Source: Chthoniobacterales bacterium (GTDB lineage: Bacteria; Verrucomicrobiota; Verrucomicrobiia; Chthoniobacterales; UBA6821). From it: DNA of 13,481 nt. Shown here piece after piece: positions 1 to 7,357 of the stretch. The notes below the pieces were generated by a model. The model was not told where the DNA came from and did not search any database. It worked only from the letters and a program-made list of their open reading frames with translations. A program made the position numbers and the translations under genes. Every line of letters starts with the position of its first letter. The stretch's first letter is position 1. Location of the stretch: NCBI GenBank assembly GCA_021733705.1, contig JAIPKF010000024.1, positions 1 to 13,481 on the forward strand. The letters are read 5' to 3'.

Positions 1-318
1 AGCTAAAATGTATGTTTTGGTACCATCAGGATATTGGACAAGGCAGATCCGTGCAGTCCTGTTAGGGTCGTATTCTACGGATAAAACCTCTCCAACGACA
101 TCGCGATGAAAGCGTTTAAAATCAATAATTCGATATAATTTCTTATGTCCACCTCCACGATGACGCGAGGTTTTTCTTCCTCTGTTATTACGACCCCCAG
201 TACGTGGTTTAATCTCGCAGAGAGATTTTTCAGGTTTGCTTTTGGTAATCTCTTCAAAAGAAGGTAACGCCATAAAGCGGCGTGAAGGAGTAAGAGGTCT
301 AAATGTCTTGAGTGCCAT
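1..318 (-). CDS. rplB: 50S ribosomal protein L2, N-terminal part (cut by window edge)
   Basis: The first 106 codons of L2 are present; the rest lies beyond the left edge. L2 is a primary 23S rRNA-binding protein of the large subunit, needed for subunit association and peptidyl-transferase function. The reading frame begins MALKTFRPLTPSRRF and contains the family signatures TGGRNNRGR (about residues 41-49), SRHRGGGHKKLYRIIDFKR (about 51-69) and VEYDPNRTARI (about 81-91), all typical of the L2 N-terminal RNA-binding domain. The ATG (complement of 316-318) lies 23 bp after the rplW stop in the same orientation, so it belongs to the S10-type operon. No Shine-Dalgarno motif precedes it. Identification is secure; the C-terminal half cannot be judged here. 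Confidence 0.96.
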   Translation of the reverse strand, partial: MALKTFRPLTPSRRFMALPSFEEITKSKPEKSLCEIKPRTGGRNNRGRKTSRHRGGGHKKLYRIIDFKRFHRDVVGEVLSVEYDPNRTARICLVQYPDGTKTYILA

Positions 319-341
319 AATTCAGAAAGATTTAAGGTAAA

Positions 342-626
342 TTAAGCAATATCTATTTTCTCCCCAGGCGCTAAGCTAACAATAGCTTTTTTCCAATGGG
401 GGCGACGTCCAAAGTCAGCGCGACGTTCTCTTTTCTTTTTTCCTGCATATTGCATTGTTCGAACAGCAATTACATTCTTTTTAAAAAGACGCTCAATAGC
501 ATTTTTAATTTCAATTTTATTGACTTCCGTACTGACGCGGAAAACATATTGATTCAGCTTTTCAGCAACAAATGTTGCCTTTTCGCTAATGTGAATTTTT
601 TGAATGAGTTGATATGCTTCCTTCAT
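342..626 (-). CDS. rplW: 50S ribosomal protein L23
   Basis: L23 (94 aa, normal family length) binds domain III of 23S rRNA at the polypeptide exit and is the docking site for trigger factor and SRP. The sequence starts MKEAYQLIQKIHISEKAT, matching the usual 'I..P..TEK.T' N-terminal pattern, followed by YVFRVSTEVNKIEIKNAIE and the basic extended loop GKKKRERRADFGRRPHWKKA. Its start lies 6 bp after the rplD stop, so translation is probably coupled, and its stop is 23 bp before rplB. The leader is A/T-rich with no Shine-Dalgarno sequence. Position between L4 and L2 is the universal S10-operon order. Confidence 0.96.
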   Translation of the reverse strand: MKEAYQLIQKIHISEKATFVAEKLNQYVFRVSTEVNKIEIKNAIERLFKKNVIAVRTMQYAGKKKRERRADFGRRPHWKKAIVSLAPGEKIDIA

Positions 627-632
627 AAAATA

Positions 633-1271
633 TTATGCAATTCGTACTCCCAATGTAGTAAGTGCCTCCTGTGTGACAATAATCTTATCAAAAGCAAGAA
701 GCTGCTCTGTGTTTACCTCTTCAGAACTCATTAATAGAGCTGTTTTAACATTTCTGGCACTAAGAAATGTATTTTGAGTAAAGGAGGTGGAAATGATCAA
801 TGTTGTCGGAAGTGAATTTATGTTTAGCTCACTACCACTACTAGTATGGATTTTTTGAAGTAGTTCTAGAAAACTTTTAGTCTTCGAGGTTTCAATGCTA
901 AATGACTCTGTTAATAAAATATCGTTTGTAAGTAGTCGTGCACTGAATGCTTTTTTAAAAGCTAACTTCTTAACTGCTTTAGTAACATTTTTTGCATAGG
1001 ACCTAGGGTGTGGACCATGTGAAACGCCACCACCAACCCATACAGGAGAACTTGCATAGCCAGCACGAGCCCGTCCAGTTCCTTTTTGCTTCCATGGTTT
1101 TTTTCCAGAAAGACGCACTGTTGCTTTTGTTTTTACTGAAGCAGTACCACTACGGCGGTTAGCTCTCATAGCGACTACTACATCGTGAACTGCTTGAGTT
1201 CCTTTACCTGTAGTAATGATTTCTATATTCGCTTTTTTGGCGAGATCAATAGTAAGAAGAGTTGATTTCAT
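633..1271 (-). CDS. rplD: 50S ribosomal protein L4
   Basis: L4 (212 aa; the family is usually about 200-210) binds 23S rRNA and lines the constriction of the exit tunnel with L22. The tunnel loop is clear: RRSGTASVKTKATVRLSGKK followed by PWKQKGTGRARAG and the conserved VWVGGGVSHGPHPRSY. The C-terminal half (globular domain) is more divergent but ends with the expected 'ALTTLGVRIA' style strand. In enterobacteria L4 represses its own S10 operon; nothing visible here shows whether that holds in this organism. It starts 23 bp after rplC and ends 6 bp before rplW. No Shine-Dalgarno motif is present upstream of the ATG. Confidence 0.96.
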   Translation of the reverse strand: MKSTLLTIDLAKKANIEIITTGKGTQAVHDVVVAMRANRRSGTASVKTKATVRLSGKKPWKQKGTGRARAGYASSPVWVGGGVSHGPHPRSYAKNVTKAVKKLAFKKAFSARLLTNDILLTESFSIETSKTKSFLELLQKIHTSSGSELNINSLPTTLIISTSFTQNTFLSARNVKTALLMSSEEVNTEQLLAFDKIIVTQEALTTLGVRIA

Positions 1272-1294
1272 ACGTCGGATGAATCTTGGAATGG

Positions 1295-1966
1295 TTAGCT
1301 AGCTTGAGTTGGAGTTGCTAGTTTGGAATTAAAAGATGCTTTTTTCTTGGAAGGGCGAACCATGACATAATTACCCTTAGCTCCTGGTACAGCTCCGCTG
1401 ATAAGAATAACTCCATCATTTTCACGAAGCTGTACAATTTTGAGATTTTGAGTGGTAATACGTTCTGATCCCATATGACCGGGCATCCCCATATTTTTCC
1501 AGACACGTCCAGGAGTAAGACGGTTTCCGATAGCACCATTGCGGCGATGCATCATCGATCCATGTGTTTCAGGCTGTCCTGCAAACTTAAAGCGTCGTAC
1601 CACACCTTGAAATCCTTTTCCTTTTGATGTACTGATGACATCAACAAATTGTCCTACTTGTAGATTTGAAATCCCCCACCCTCCAAGTTCAGGAGCAACT
1701 TCATCAGGATTAAGTCTGAACTCTTTTAAAAAGCGTTTAGGAGTTGACCCTGCTTTTTTGAAATGTCCGAGTTGTGCTTTAGTGACACGATGCTCTTTTT
1801 GATGATCAAAACCTAGTTGAACAGCCCGATAACCCTCTTTTTCTAGAGTCTTTACTTGTAAAATGGTATTGTCCCTGACCTCTAAAACGGTAACGGCATG
1901 AACGTGACCTTTTTCGTCATAGATACGGGTCATTCCTATTTTTTTTCCTAGAATTCCAAGTGGCAT
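1295..1966 (-). CDS. rplC: 50S ribosomal protein L3
   Basis: L3 (223 aa; about 209 in E. coli) is an early-assembly 23S rRNA-binding protein whose central loop reaches the peptidyl-transferase centre. Visible signatures are LGKKIGMTRIYDEKG (residues 6-20), ISTSKGKGFQGVVRRFKF (111-128) and the loop GAIGNRLTPGRVWKNMGMPG (144-163), then HMGSERITTQNLKIV. The residue aligned with the glutamine methylated by PrmB in E. coli (Q150, in GQNQTPG) is leucine here (GNRLTPG), so that modification site is missing. A basic tail (PSKKKASFNS) extends the C-terminus. The gene lies 43 bp after rpsJ and 23 bp before rplD. The A/T-rich leader shows no Shine-Dalgarno sequence. Confidence 0.96.
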   Translation of the reverse strand: MPLGILGKKIGMTRIYDEKGHVHAVTVLEVRDNTILQVKTLEKEGYRAVQLGFDHQKEHRVTKAQLGHFKKAGSTPKRFLKEFRLNPDEVAPELGGWGISNLQVGQFVDVISTSKGKGFQGVVRRFKFAGQPETHGSMMHRRNGAIGNRLTPGRVWKNMGMPGHMGSERITTQNLKIVQLRENDGVILISGAVPGAKGNYVMVRPSKKKASFNSKLATPTQAS

Positions 1967-2009
1967 AAAATTTATATAGATTTAGAACGTTCTGATTATA
2001 TAAAACCTT

Positions 2010-2321
2010 TTAGATTTTAATAGAGATATCAACACCTGCAGGTAAATTGAGCTTTCGAAGCTCATCAACAGTTTTCGCTGTTGGTTCAAGAATATCTAAA
2101 AGTCGTTTGTGTGTTCTGATTTCAAATTGATCCATCGATTTTTTATCGACATGAGGTGAGCGATTGACTGTGAACTTTTCAATATGTGTGGGTAATGGAA
2201 TTGGCCCAGCAATTTTTGAACCTGTTCGTTTTGCAGTCTCTACAATTTCTAATGCAGAAATATCAAGAAGGCGAAAATCAAAACCTTTAAGTCTAATGCG
2301 AATGCGTTGTCCAGCGGCCAT
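2010..2321 (-). CDS. rpsJ: 30S ribosomal protein S10
   Basis: S10 (103 aa, standard length) is a 30S head protein and, as NusE, can act in transcription antitermination. The sequence is typical: GQRIRIRLKGFDFRLLDISA, then VETAKRTGSKIAGPIPLPT, the tip loop NRSPHVDKKSMDQFEIRTHK and the end LPAGVDISIKI. It follows fusA by 35 bp and precedes rplC by 43 bp. tuf, which often sits between fusA and rpsJ, is absent, so S10 directly joins the str block to the S10 block. No Shine-Dalgarno motif is seen in front of the ATG. Confidence 0.97.
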   Translation of the reverse strand: MAAGQRIRIRLKGFDFRLLDISALEIVETAKRTGSKIAGPIPLPTHIEKFTVNRSPHVDKKSMDQFEIRTHKRLLDILEPTAKTVDELRKLNLPAGVDISIKI

Positions 2322-2356
2322 GTAAATTGAAGTGTAAAGTTGTGGTGTTCGTTGAA

Positions 2357-4516
2357 TTAGCTTTTCTGATCCAGTACTGCTGCCAAGACTTGGGCAGGAA
2401 CCTGTTCAAAATGAGATGGTTCCATGGAGTAGGCAGCACGTCCTTTGGAAAGGGAGCGAATGGCTGTTGCATAGCCAAACATCTCTGCTAATGGGACTTC
2501 AGCATTCACGCTTGTGCTAATCGCTTTCGTCTCTATAGAGATGATTTTACCACGTCGACGATTTAAATCTCCCATAATATCTCCTTGATATTCTTCAGGA
2601 GTAATCGCTTCCACTTTCATGATCGGTTCTAAAAGGATGGCTTTTGCTTTTTTCATAGCATCTTTTAATGCAAAAATAGCTGCCATTTTAAATGCAAGTT
2701 CATTGGAATCGACATCATGGTAGGATCCGTCGACGATATCAACATGAAGATCAATAACTGGATACCCACCAACTACCCCATTCAGTGTTGCTTCATTAAG
2801 TCCTTTCATTACTGCTGGGATAAATTCTTTTGGAATTGCTCCTCCTACAACTTTATTCTCTATCGTAATTCCTTTACCACGCTCATTAGGGGAAGTTTTC
2901 ACAACGACATGTCCATATTGACCACGTCCTCCAGATTGCTTGACAAGCTTTCCTTCTCCATCAGCTGGCATTAACGTTGTCTCTTTGTAAGCGATCTGTG
3001 GTTTTCCGGAAGCTGCATCAACTTTGAACTCACGCAACATACGATCTCTGATGATTTCAAGATGAAGCTCACCCATTCCAGCGATAATGGTTTGACCAGT
3101 ATCTTCGTTAGTAAATACACAAAAGGTTGGGTCTTCTTCTGCTAGACGCTGAAGTGCATTACCCATTTTTTCCTGATCCGCTTTTGTCTTTGGCTCAATC
3201 GACATGGAAATAACCGGGTCAGGGAAGGAGGGTGGCTCGAGCAAAATAGGATGATCTTCATTACACAATGTATCACCGGTAGTAATGTTTCGAATTCCAA
3301 CAATAGCTGCAATATCACCTGAGTAACAGGTCTCAATATCCTGTCTTTTGTCTGCCTGAATCTGAATAAGACGACTGATACGCTCTCGTTTGTTGGTCCT
3401 AGGATTGTAAACGGTATCTCCTTTACTTAATTTGCCGGAGTAAACACGGAAGAATACAAGTTTTCCTACGAAAGGATCACTCCACAATTTAAATGCTAGA
3501 GAGCAGAATGGCGCATGGTCATTAGTTTCTGCTAATTTTTCTTTACCTGTATCGGGATCCTGTCCTTGAGCTGCATCAATATCAATAGGACTTGGAAGGT
3601 AGTCCACCACAGCATCAACGAGGTATTGAACTCCTTTATTTTTAAAAGCAGAACCACCAGCTACAGGAACAAAACGGTTACTGGTTGTTTGACGACGAAT
3701 TGCTTTTTTTAAAATTTCTTTTGTGACCGGTTTCTCCTCTAAGAATAGGTTTCCCACTTCTTCATCAAGGTCCATCATTTGATTGACCAGGTCCTCATAA
3801 GCGGACTCCGCTAGAGCACGGCATTCTTCTGGAATTTCATCAATACGATAGGTGGACCCCATGCTGCTGTCGTCGTCGTAAAATACTGCTTTTTGGTTTA
3901 CAACATCAATCTGACCACGGAGATTATCTTCAGCGCCGAGAGGAATAAGAATTGGCCAGGCATTAGCGCCTAACTTTACGCGCATATCATTAACGGCATT
4001 AGCAAAGTTAGCACCTGTTCGGTCCATTTTATTAACAAAAGCAATACGCGGTACGCCATACTTGTTTGCTTGACGCCATACTGTTTCGGATTGAGGCTGC
4101 ACTCCAGCAACCCCACAGAATACTGCAATTGCACCATCCAAAACCCGAAGAGAACGTTCTACTTCTGCTGTAAAATCAACATGTCCAGGAGTGTCAATGA
4201 TGTTAACACGTTGTTCAATTCCAGGATAAAGCTTCACGATATCTTTTTCGACTCGCTGCTTCCAGCTACAGGTTGTGGCAGCAGAAGTGATCGTAATTCC
4301 ACGCTCACGTTCTTGTTCCATCCAATCGGTCACAGTAGTTCCCTCATGGACTTCACCAATTTTATGAATCATGCCTGTGTAAAAAAGAACCCTCTCAGTA
4401 AGAGTTGTCTTTCCTGCATCAATGTGCGCACAAATACCAATATTACGCGTTCTTTCCAATGGGAAAGCGCGATCCGGAGAATTCGGATTTGAGGTATCAA
4501 TTTTAGCAGTGGCCAT
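2357..4516 (-). CDS. fusA: Translation elongation factor G
   Basis: EF-G (719 aa, slightly longer than the usual ~700) is the GTPase that drives ribosomal translocation and, with RRF, ribosome recycling. The GTPase motifs are intact: P-loop AHIDAGKTT (residues 30-38), switch I RGITITSAATT (72-82), DTPGHVDF (108-115), NKMD (162-165) and GSAF for G5. Domains II to V follow, including GELHLEIIRDRM and SGGRGQYGHVV (domain IV) and YQGDIMGDLNRRRGKI (domain V). The N-terminus has an extra ~20 residues before the first strand, and the segment between switch I and DTPGH (KQRVEKDIVKLYPGIEQ) is several residues longer than in E. coli EF-G. It is 50 bp after rpsG and 35 bp before rpsJ, in one operon. There is no Shine-Dalgarno sequence at its ATG. 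It is clearly the housekeeping paralogue, given the operon context. Confidence 0.97.
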   Translation of the reverse strand: MATAKIDTSNPNSPDRAFPLERTRNIGICAHIDAGKTTLTERVLFYTGMIHKIGEVHEGTTVTDWMEQERERGITITSAATTCSWKQRVEKDIVKLYPGIEQRVNIIDTPGHVDFTAEVERSLRVLDGAIAVFCGVAGVQPQSETVWRQANKYGVPRIAFVNKMDRTGANFANAVNDMRVKLGANAWPILIPLGAEDNLRGQIDVVNQKAVFYDDDSSMGSTYRIDEIPEECRALAESAYEDLVNQMMDLDEEVGNLFLEEKPVTKEILKKAIRRQTTSNRFVPVAGGSAFKNKGVQYLVDAVVDYLPSPIDIDAAQGQDPDTGKEKLAETNDHAPFCSLAFKLWSDPFVGKLVFFRVYSGKLSKGDTVYNPRTNKRERISRLIQIQADKRQDIETCYSGDIAAIVGIRNITTGDTLCNEDHPILLEPPSFPDPVISMSIEPKTKADQEKMGNALQRLAEEDPTFCVFTNEDTGQTIIAGMGELHLEIIRDRMLREFKVDAASGKPQIAYKETTLMPADGEGKLVKQSGGRGQYGHVVVKTSPNERGKGITIENKVVGGAIPKEFIPAVMKGLNEATLNGVVGGYPVIDLHVDIVDGSYHDVDSNELAFKMAAIFALKDAMKKAKAILLEPIMKVEAITPEEYQGDIMGDLNRRRGKIISIETKAISTSVNAEVPLAEMFGYATAIRSLSKGRAAYSMEPSHFEQVPAQVLAAVLDQKS

Positions 4517-4566
4517 ATTGGAATAACGAAAAATAGTAAGATTGGTACTAGATAAAAAATTTTAAA

Positions 4567-5040
4567 CTACCAACGGAAGTGAGCAAATGCTCGATTGGCT
4601 TGTGCCATCTTATGAAGATCATCTCTTTTTTTAATAGCTGCTCCTTGACCTGCTGAAGCATCTTTAAGTTCATTAGCAAGTGCCTTCGCCATTGGAACTC
4701 CCTTTCTTTTTTGGGCAAATCCAACAATCCAACGCATCGCAAGCGCCAAAGATCGATCCATTGGAACTTCCATTGGTACTTGATAAGTAGCACCGCCAAC
4801 GCGTCGGCTTTTTACTTCAAGACGTGGGCGACTATTCTCAATTGCCTTCTGAAGCACATCAAGCGGATCGACCACATCGCTTGAAGAGCGTGTCGTTTCA
4901 ATGGCGGTATAGACAATTTTTTCCGCGATGGAGCGCTTTCCCTCACGCATCACAGAAGTAATAAGACGCGCAACTAAAGGATTGGCATAGCGAAGGTCAC
5001 GTTTAACTTCTTTATGGATGACGCGTTTGCGGCGGGACAT
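4567..5040 (-). CDS. rpsG: 30S ribosomal protein S7
   Basis: S7 (157 aa, normal length) nucleates assembly of the 30S head by binding 16S rRNA and contacts tRNA at the E site. It begins MSRRKRVIHKEVKRDLRYAN with the conserved VARLITSVMREGKRSIAEKI. It continues with ENSRPRLEVKSRRVGGATYQ and VPMEVPMDRSLALAMRW, and ends HKMAQANRAFAHFRW, the canonical C-terminus. It lies 121 bp downstream of rpsL, a larger gap than elsewhere in the operon, and 50 bp before fusA. In E. coli S7 is the translational repressor of the str operon; whether it binds this rpsL-rpsG spacer is untested. No Shine-Dalgarno motif is visible. Confidence 0.97.
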   Translation of the reverse strand: MSRRKRVIHKEVKRDLRYANPLVARLITSVMREGKRSIAEKIVYTAIETTRSSSDVVDPLDVLQKAIENSRPRLEVKSRRVGGATYQVPMEVPMDRSLALAMRWIVGFAQKRKGVPMAKALANELKDASAGQGAAIKKRDDLHKMAQANRAFAHFRW

Positions 5041-5161
5041 AGTATATTTAGGGTTTCAGGTTACAGATTAGTGACTGCCGAAATTTTCATTTCTGATTAA
5101 ATCTGAGTTTGATGGTTTCATTTTCTAAACTTGGAAATCTTTTGTAAGGGGATAGAAATTT

Positions 5162-5572
5162 TTATTTCTTTTTCTTTCCAACTGTTTTTGCTTCTTCTCC
5201 CGCTTTGGGGCGTTTAGCACCGTATTTCGAGCGGCTTCTACGACGGCCATCTACTCCAAGACTATCAAGGGTTCCTCTTACAATGTGGTAACGAACGCCA
5301 GGAAGATCTTTAACACGTCCGCCGCGCACTAGAACGATCGAGTGCTCTTGTAAATTATGACCTTCCCCCGGTATGTAAGCGATCACTTCTTGACCATTAG
5401 TCAATCGGACCTTTGCAACTTTACGTAAGGCAGAGTTTGGTTTTTTAGGCGTACGAGTCATTACTTGAACGCAAACGCCACGACGTTGTGGACAACTCAC
5501 TAAGGCTGGTGATTTTGACTTCACCAGAACCTTGCGGCGTCCTTTTCGTACGAGTTGATTAATAGTCGGCAT
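5162..5572 (-). CDS. rpsL: 30S ribosomal protein S12
   Basis: S12 (136 aa) sits at the decoding centre and controls accuracy. The conserved PTINQLVRKG start, TPKKPNSALRK (residues 41-51) and GGRVKDLPGVRYHIVRG (84-100) are intact. Lysines 43 and 88 (counting Met) are wild type, so no streptomycin-resistance change is visible, and Asp89, the usual methylthiolation site, is present. A short lysine-rich tail (EEAKTVGKKKK) extends beyond the usual RSKYGAKRPKA end. It is the first gene of the leftward operon; a candidate promoter and a structured leader lie upstream. An AGGAGG motif occurs in the leader but 20 nt from the ATG, too far for standard pairing. The start is fixed by family conservation. 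Confidence 0.97.
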   Translation of the reverse strand: MPTINQLVRKGRRKVLVKSKSPALVSCPQRRGVCVQVMTRTPKKPNSALRKVAKVRLTNGQEVIAYIPGEGHNLQEHSIVLVRGGRVKDLPGVRYHIVRGTLDSLGVDGRRRSRSKYGAKRPKAGEEAKTVGKKKK

Positions 5573-5591
5573 AGTGTTAATTAGGTGCTTC

Positions 5592-5656
5592 GCCTCCTCT
5601 CATATTAAAGGATGTTTAGAGAATCCAAGAGACATGAAACCATGTGACTAGGAGGC
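5592..5656 (-). promoter_or_regulatory. rpsL leader with inverted repeats and an 8-codon mini-ORF
   Basis: In the predicted rpsL leader RNA, GCCTCCT (complement of 5650-5656) can pair perfectly with AGGAGGC (complement of 5592-5598), closing a 51-nt loop. That loop contains a small hairpin ACATG-GTTT-CATGT (5632-5645). The downstream arm is the only strong SD-like motif upstream of rpsL. A mini-ORF (MRGGEAPN, complement of 5577-5603) overlaps this arm and stops 4 nt before the rpsL ATG. Such an arrangement could gate translation of the operon, but the pairing is short and could be chance. Confidence 0.3.
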
Positions 5657-5678
5657 TTTGGAAAGACCGTGAGGGGTG

Positions 5679-5706
5679 AATGTAGTGCAAATACCGACAA
5701 GTGCAA
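5679..5706 (-). promoter_or_regulatory. Candidate sigma70-type promoter for the rpsL operon
   Basis: Reading the minus strand, TTGCAC (complement of 5701-5706) is followed by a 16-bp spacer and TACATT (complement of 5679-5684). That would place transcription start near 5672 and give a leader of about 100 nt before rpsL. The -35 matches the consensus at four of six positions. The call is by eye from consensus and position only; no expression evidence is available. Confidence 0.45.
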
Positions 5707-5713
5707 GAAGAAA

Positions 5714-5743
5714 TTCACTTTTTTACAAAAATTTTTGTTATAC
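5714..5743 (+). promoter_or_regulatory. Candidate nfo promoter containing a 14-bp palindrome
   Basis: On the plus strand TTCACT (5714-5719) and TTATAC (5738-5743) are 18 bp apart, a plausible weak sigma70-type promoter about 45 bp upstream of the nfo ATG. Its spacer contains a perfect 14-bp palindrome, ACAAAAATTTTTGT (5725-5738), which abuts the -10 and could be an operator. It is also the sort of palindrome that arises easily in A/T-rich DNA. The site lies between divergent nfo and rpsL, so it could affect both. Confidence 0.3.
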
Positions 5744-5791
5744 CAAAACTGAGATGGGACATTCTTGAAGTTTTCATTTATTACTGAGTGA

Positions 5792-6655
5792 ATGCTCTTA
5801 CTCGGATCCCATATTTCTACTGAAGGTGGCCCTAACCGTGCCATCGAACGTGCTGTTTCTATTGGATGCACCGCAATGCAGATTTTTGTAAAGAATAATA
5901 TGCAATGGTTCGCAAGACCATTTACTCAGGAGGAGGCTTCTGCCTTTAGCCAGCATAAGCTTCGCAGCAAGCTGGGAGTGGTGATTGCTCATGCTGGTTA
6001 CCTGATTAATCTAGGTGTTGAAAAAACTCAGAATCATGAAAAATCACTCCGCTCGCTTACGGAAGAATTAATACGTTGTGATCAACTGCAAATTCCTTTT
6101 TTAATTCTTCATCCTGGATCTCATCTGGGTGCTGGTACTACTAGTGGCATTCGTTGTGTGGTGGAGAGCCTTAACCAGATTCATGCAGAGCACCCCAATC
6201 TTCAGGTTCGTATAGCACTTGAAACCACAGCTGGACAAGGAAGCTGCCTCGGTTCTTCTTTTGAGGAACTTGCCTCTATTCTTGATAAGGTCTCCTCACC
6301 TGAACGTCTACGTATTTGCCTTGACACAGCCCATGTCTTCGCTGCTGGTTACGACCTTTCGAGCCCCCATGGAGCAGAAAAAGTTTTCCAGAAATTCGAT
6401 CATATTGTTGGTCTTCAGCAACTCTGTGCGTTGCATATTAATGAATCCAAGGCTTCCCTTGGCTCTCGCGTTGATCGCCATGAAAATCTAGGTCAAGGAA
6501 AAATAGGTTTAGAAGCATTTCGTTGGATTATGCAGGCAGAGGAACTTACTTCTATTCCTAAAATTTTAGAGACACCAAAAGGGAAAGATTTAGCAGAGGA
6601 TCTGGTTGCGATGAAACTACTCCGAAGTTTTATTCCAAATTCATCATTATCCTAA
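5792..6655 (+). CDS. nfo: Endonuclease IV (AP endonuclease)
   Basis: This 287-aa protein cleaves DNA 5' of abasic sites in base excision repair and is a TIM-barrel enzyme with three zinc ions. All nine metal ligands known for the family are recognisable: H67 (AHAGYLINL), H107 (ILHPGSH), E144 (ALETTAGQG), D178 and H181 (LDTAHVFAAGYD), H215 (LHINESK), D228 and H230 (SRVDRHENLGQGKIG) and E260 (ILETPKG). It begins LLLGSHISTEGGPNRAIERA, the usual first strand, so the ATG at 5792 is well placed. No Shine-Dalgarno motif is seen (an upstream TGA lies close by). It is divergent from the rpsL operon and its 3' end is followed by the element-rich region. It appears complete and functional. Confidence 0.95.
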   Translation: MLLLGSHISTEGGPNRAIERAVSIGCTAMQIFVKNNMQWFARPFTQEEASAFSQHKLRSKLGVVIAHAGYLINLGVEKTQNHEKSLRSLTEELIRCDQLQIPFLILHPGSHLGAGTTSGIRCVVESLNQIHAEHPNLQVRIALETTAGQGSCLGSSFEELASILDKVSSPERLRICLDTAHVFAAGYDLSSPHGAEKVFQKFDHIVGLQQLCALHINESKASLGSRVDRHENLGQGKIGLEAFRWIMQAEELTSIPKILETPKGKDLAEDLVAMKLLRSFIPNSSLS

Positions 6656-6720
6656 AATCTGAATTGATTATTATAACCAAATGAAATGGAAGCCGAAAAA
6701 GGCAATGTCTAAAATCACTA

Positions 6721-7119
6721 CCCCCAATACTTCATGCTGATCGTAACGAGGAGGCCGCGAAGACAGATAGCCCGGATATTTCATACTGGTTCGTCGCGAG
6801 GCGCCGCGAATTCTGATATAGACAAGGAAGGTGATGGATTGCGACGACGGCTGTATGTTTCATACTGCCCGAGGAGCAATTCGAAGCTGACGCAGTATCC
6901 ATCAGGTGTTCGCAAGCCGCAGCAGAATCAGTATGAAATATGCGGGTTAGGCAGCCCTGAAAGGGCGAGACGAGCGGGAGCGAGCGAGTCAACGAAGATG
7001 ATGGATTGCGATGCAGGGCTGTATGAGTCCCTACCACCCACCTCAATAATAATTCGAGACCAACGTAGTAATGATGAGTTTTCCACAAGCCGTAATAGAT
7101 TGAGTATCAAATATCCTAG
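6721..7119. mobile_element. Inverted-repeat element copy 1 (MITE-like), split by copy 2
   Basis: The left arm is 6721-6770 (degenerate end CCCCCAATACTTCATGCTG, then GTAACGAGGAGGCCGCGAAG). The remainder is 6947-7119, ending GAGTATCAAATATCCTAG against the family right end GGTATGAAATATGCGGG. Removing copy 2 (6771-6946) joins the two arms into one unit of about 223 bp. Its central GCAGGGCTGTATG and right arm align with copy 3 without large gaps, although it carries about 45 bp extra near the left-centre. The termini are more diverged than those of copies 2 and 3, so this is the older insertion. No open reading frame here looks like a protein. Confidence 0.65.
6771..6946. mobile_element. Inverted-repeat element copy 2 (MITE-like, 176 bp), nested in copy 1
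   Basis: The left end CCCGGATATTTCATACTG and the reverse complement of the right end, CCCGCATATTTCATACTG, match at 17 of 18 positions, and the match continues through G/A-TTC. It is 176 bp long, exactly the length of copy 3. The flanks are ATAG on the left and TTAG on the right, an imperfect 4-bp duplication. The middle contains GTATGTTTCATAC, a short inverted repeat. It lies inside copy 1, so it arrived later. No transposase is encoded. Confidence 0.75.
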
Positions 7120-7123
7120 TTAA

Positions 7124-7299
7124 CCCGGATATTTCATACTGATCGTGACGAGGAGGCCGCGAAGGCTGATGGGGTAAGGCAGACGAGCATTTTGATGTAG
7201 GGCTGTATGTGTACATACTGTCCAAATCAAAATGTGAGTCTAACGCAGCATCCATCTGGCTTCCCGGCTTACGCAGTAGATCGGTATGAAATATGCGGG
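7124..7299. mobile_element. Inverted-repeat element copy 3 (MITE-like, 176 bp)
   Basis: This is the cleanest copy. The left end CCCGGATATTTCATACTG-GATC-like arm (7124-7145) and the reverse complement of the right end (7278-7299, CCCGCATATTTCATACCG) agree at 20 of 22 positions. It is flanked by TTAA on both sides (7120-7123 and 7300-7303), as expected for a 4-bp target duplication. Its centre holds GTATGTGTACATAC, a near-perfect inverted repeat. It directly abuts the right end of copy 1 and ends 58 bp before rpsN, so it forms the upstream region of that gene. Confidence 0.8.
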
Positions 7300-7357
7300 T
7301 TAACAATGCCAAAAAGAGCTTGCTAAACCATTTCTTTTCGCTATCGTCTCACTTCCT

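Noticed and set aside
2357..5572. Open frames antisense or out of frame to fusA, rpsG, rplC and rpsL (for example 4070-4492 plus, 4548-4799 minus)
   Set aside because: They overlap unmistakable conserved genes and encode sequences without recognisable motifs; they are shadows.
5605..5871. An 88-codon minus-strand frame between rpsL and nfo
   Set aside because: It overlaps the start of nfo in antisense and covers the candidate promoters. It is composition-driven with no family features.
6656..6720. Possible terminator after nfo (GCC-GAAAAA-GGC)
   Set aside because: The stem is only about 3 bp and no U-tract follows, so it cannot be called a terminator.
6734..7123. A 129-codon plus-strand frame, and minus-strand frames around 6732-7312, in the gene-free region
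   Set aside because: They run through the nested inverted-repeat elements, and their peptides simply translate the terminal repeats (phrases such as RIFHT and NPxISY recur in different frames). Nothing resembles a protein family.
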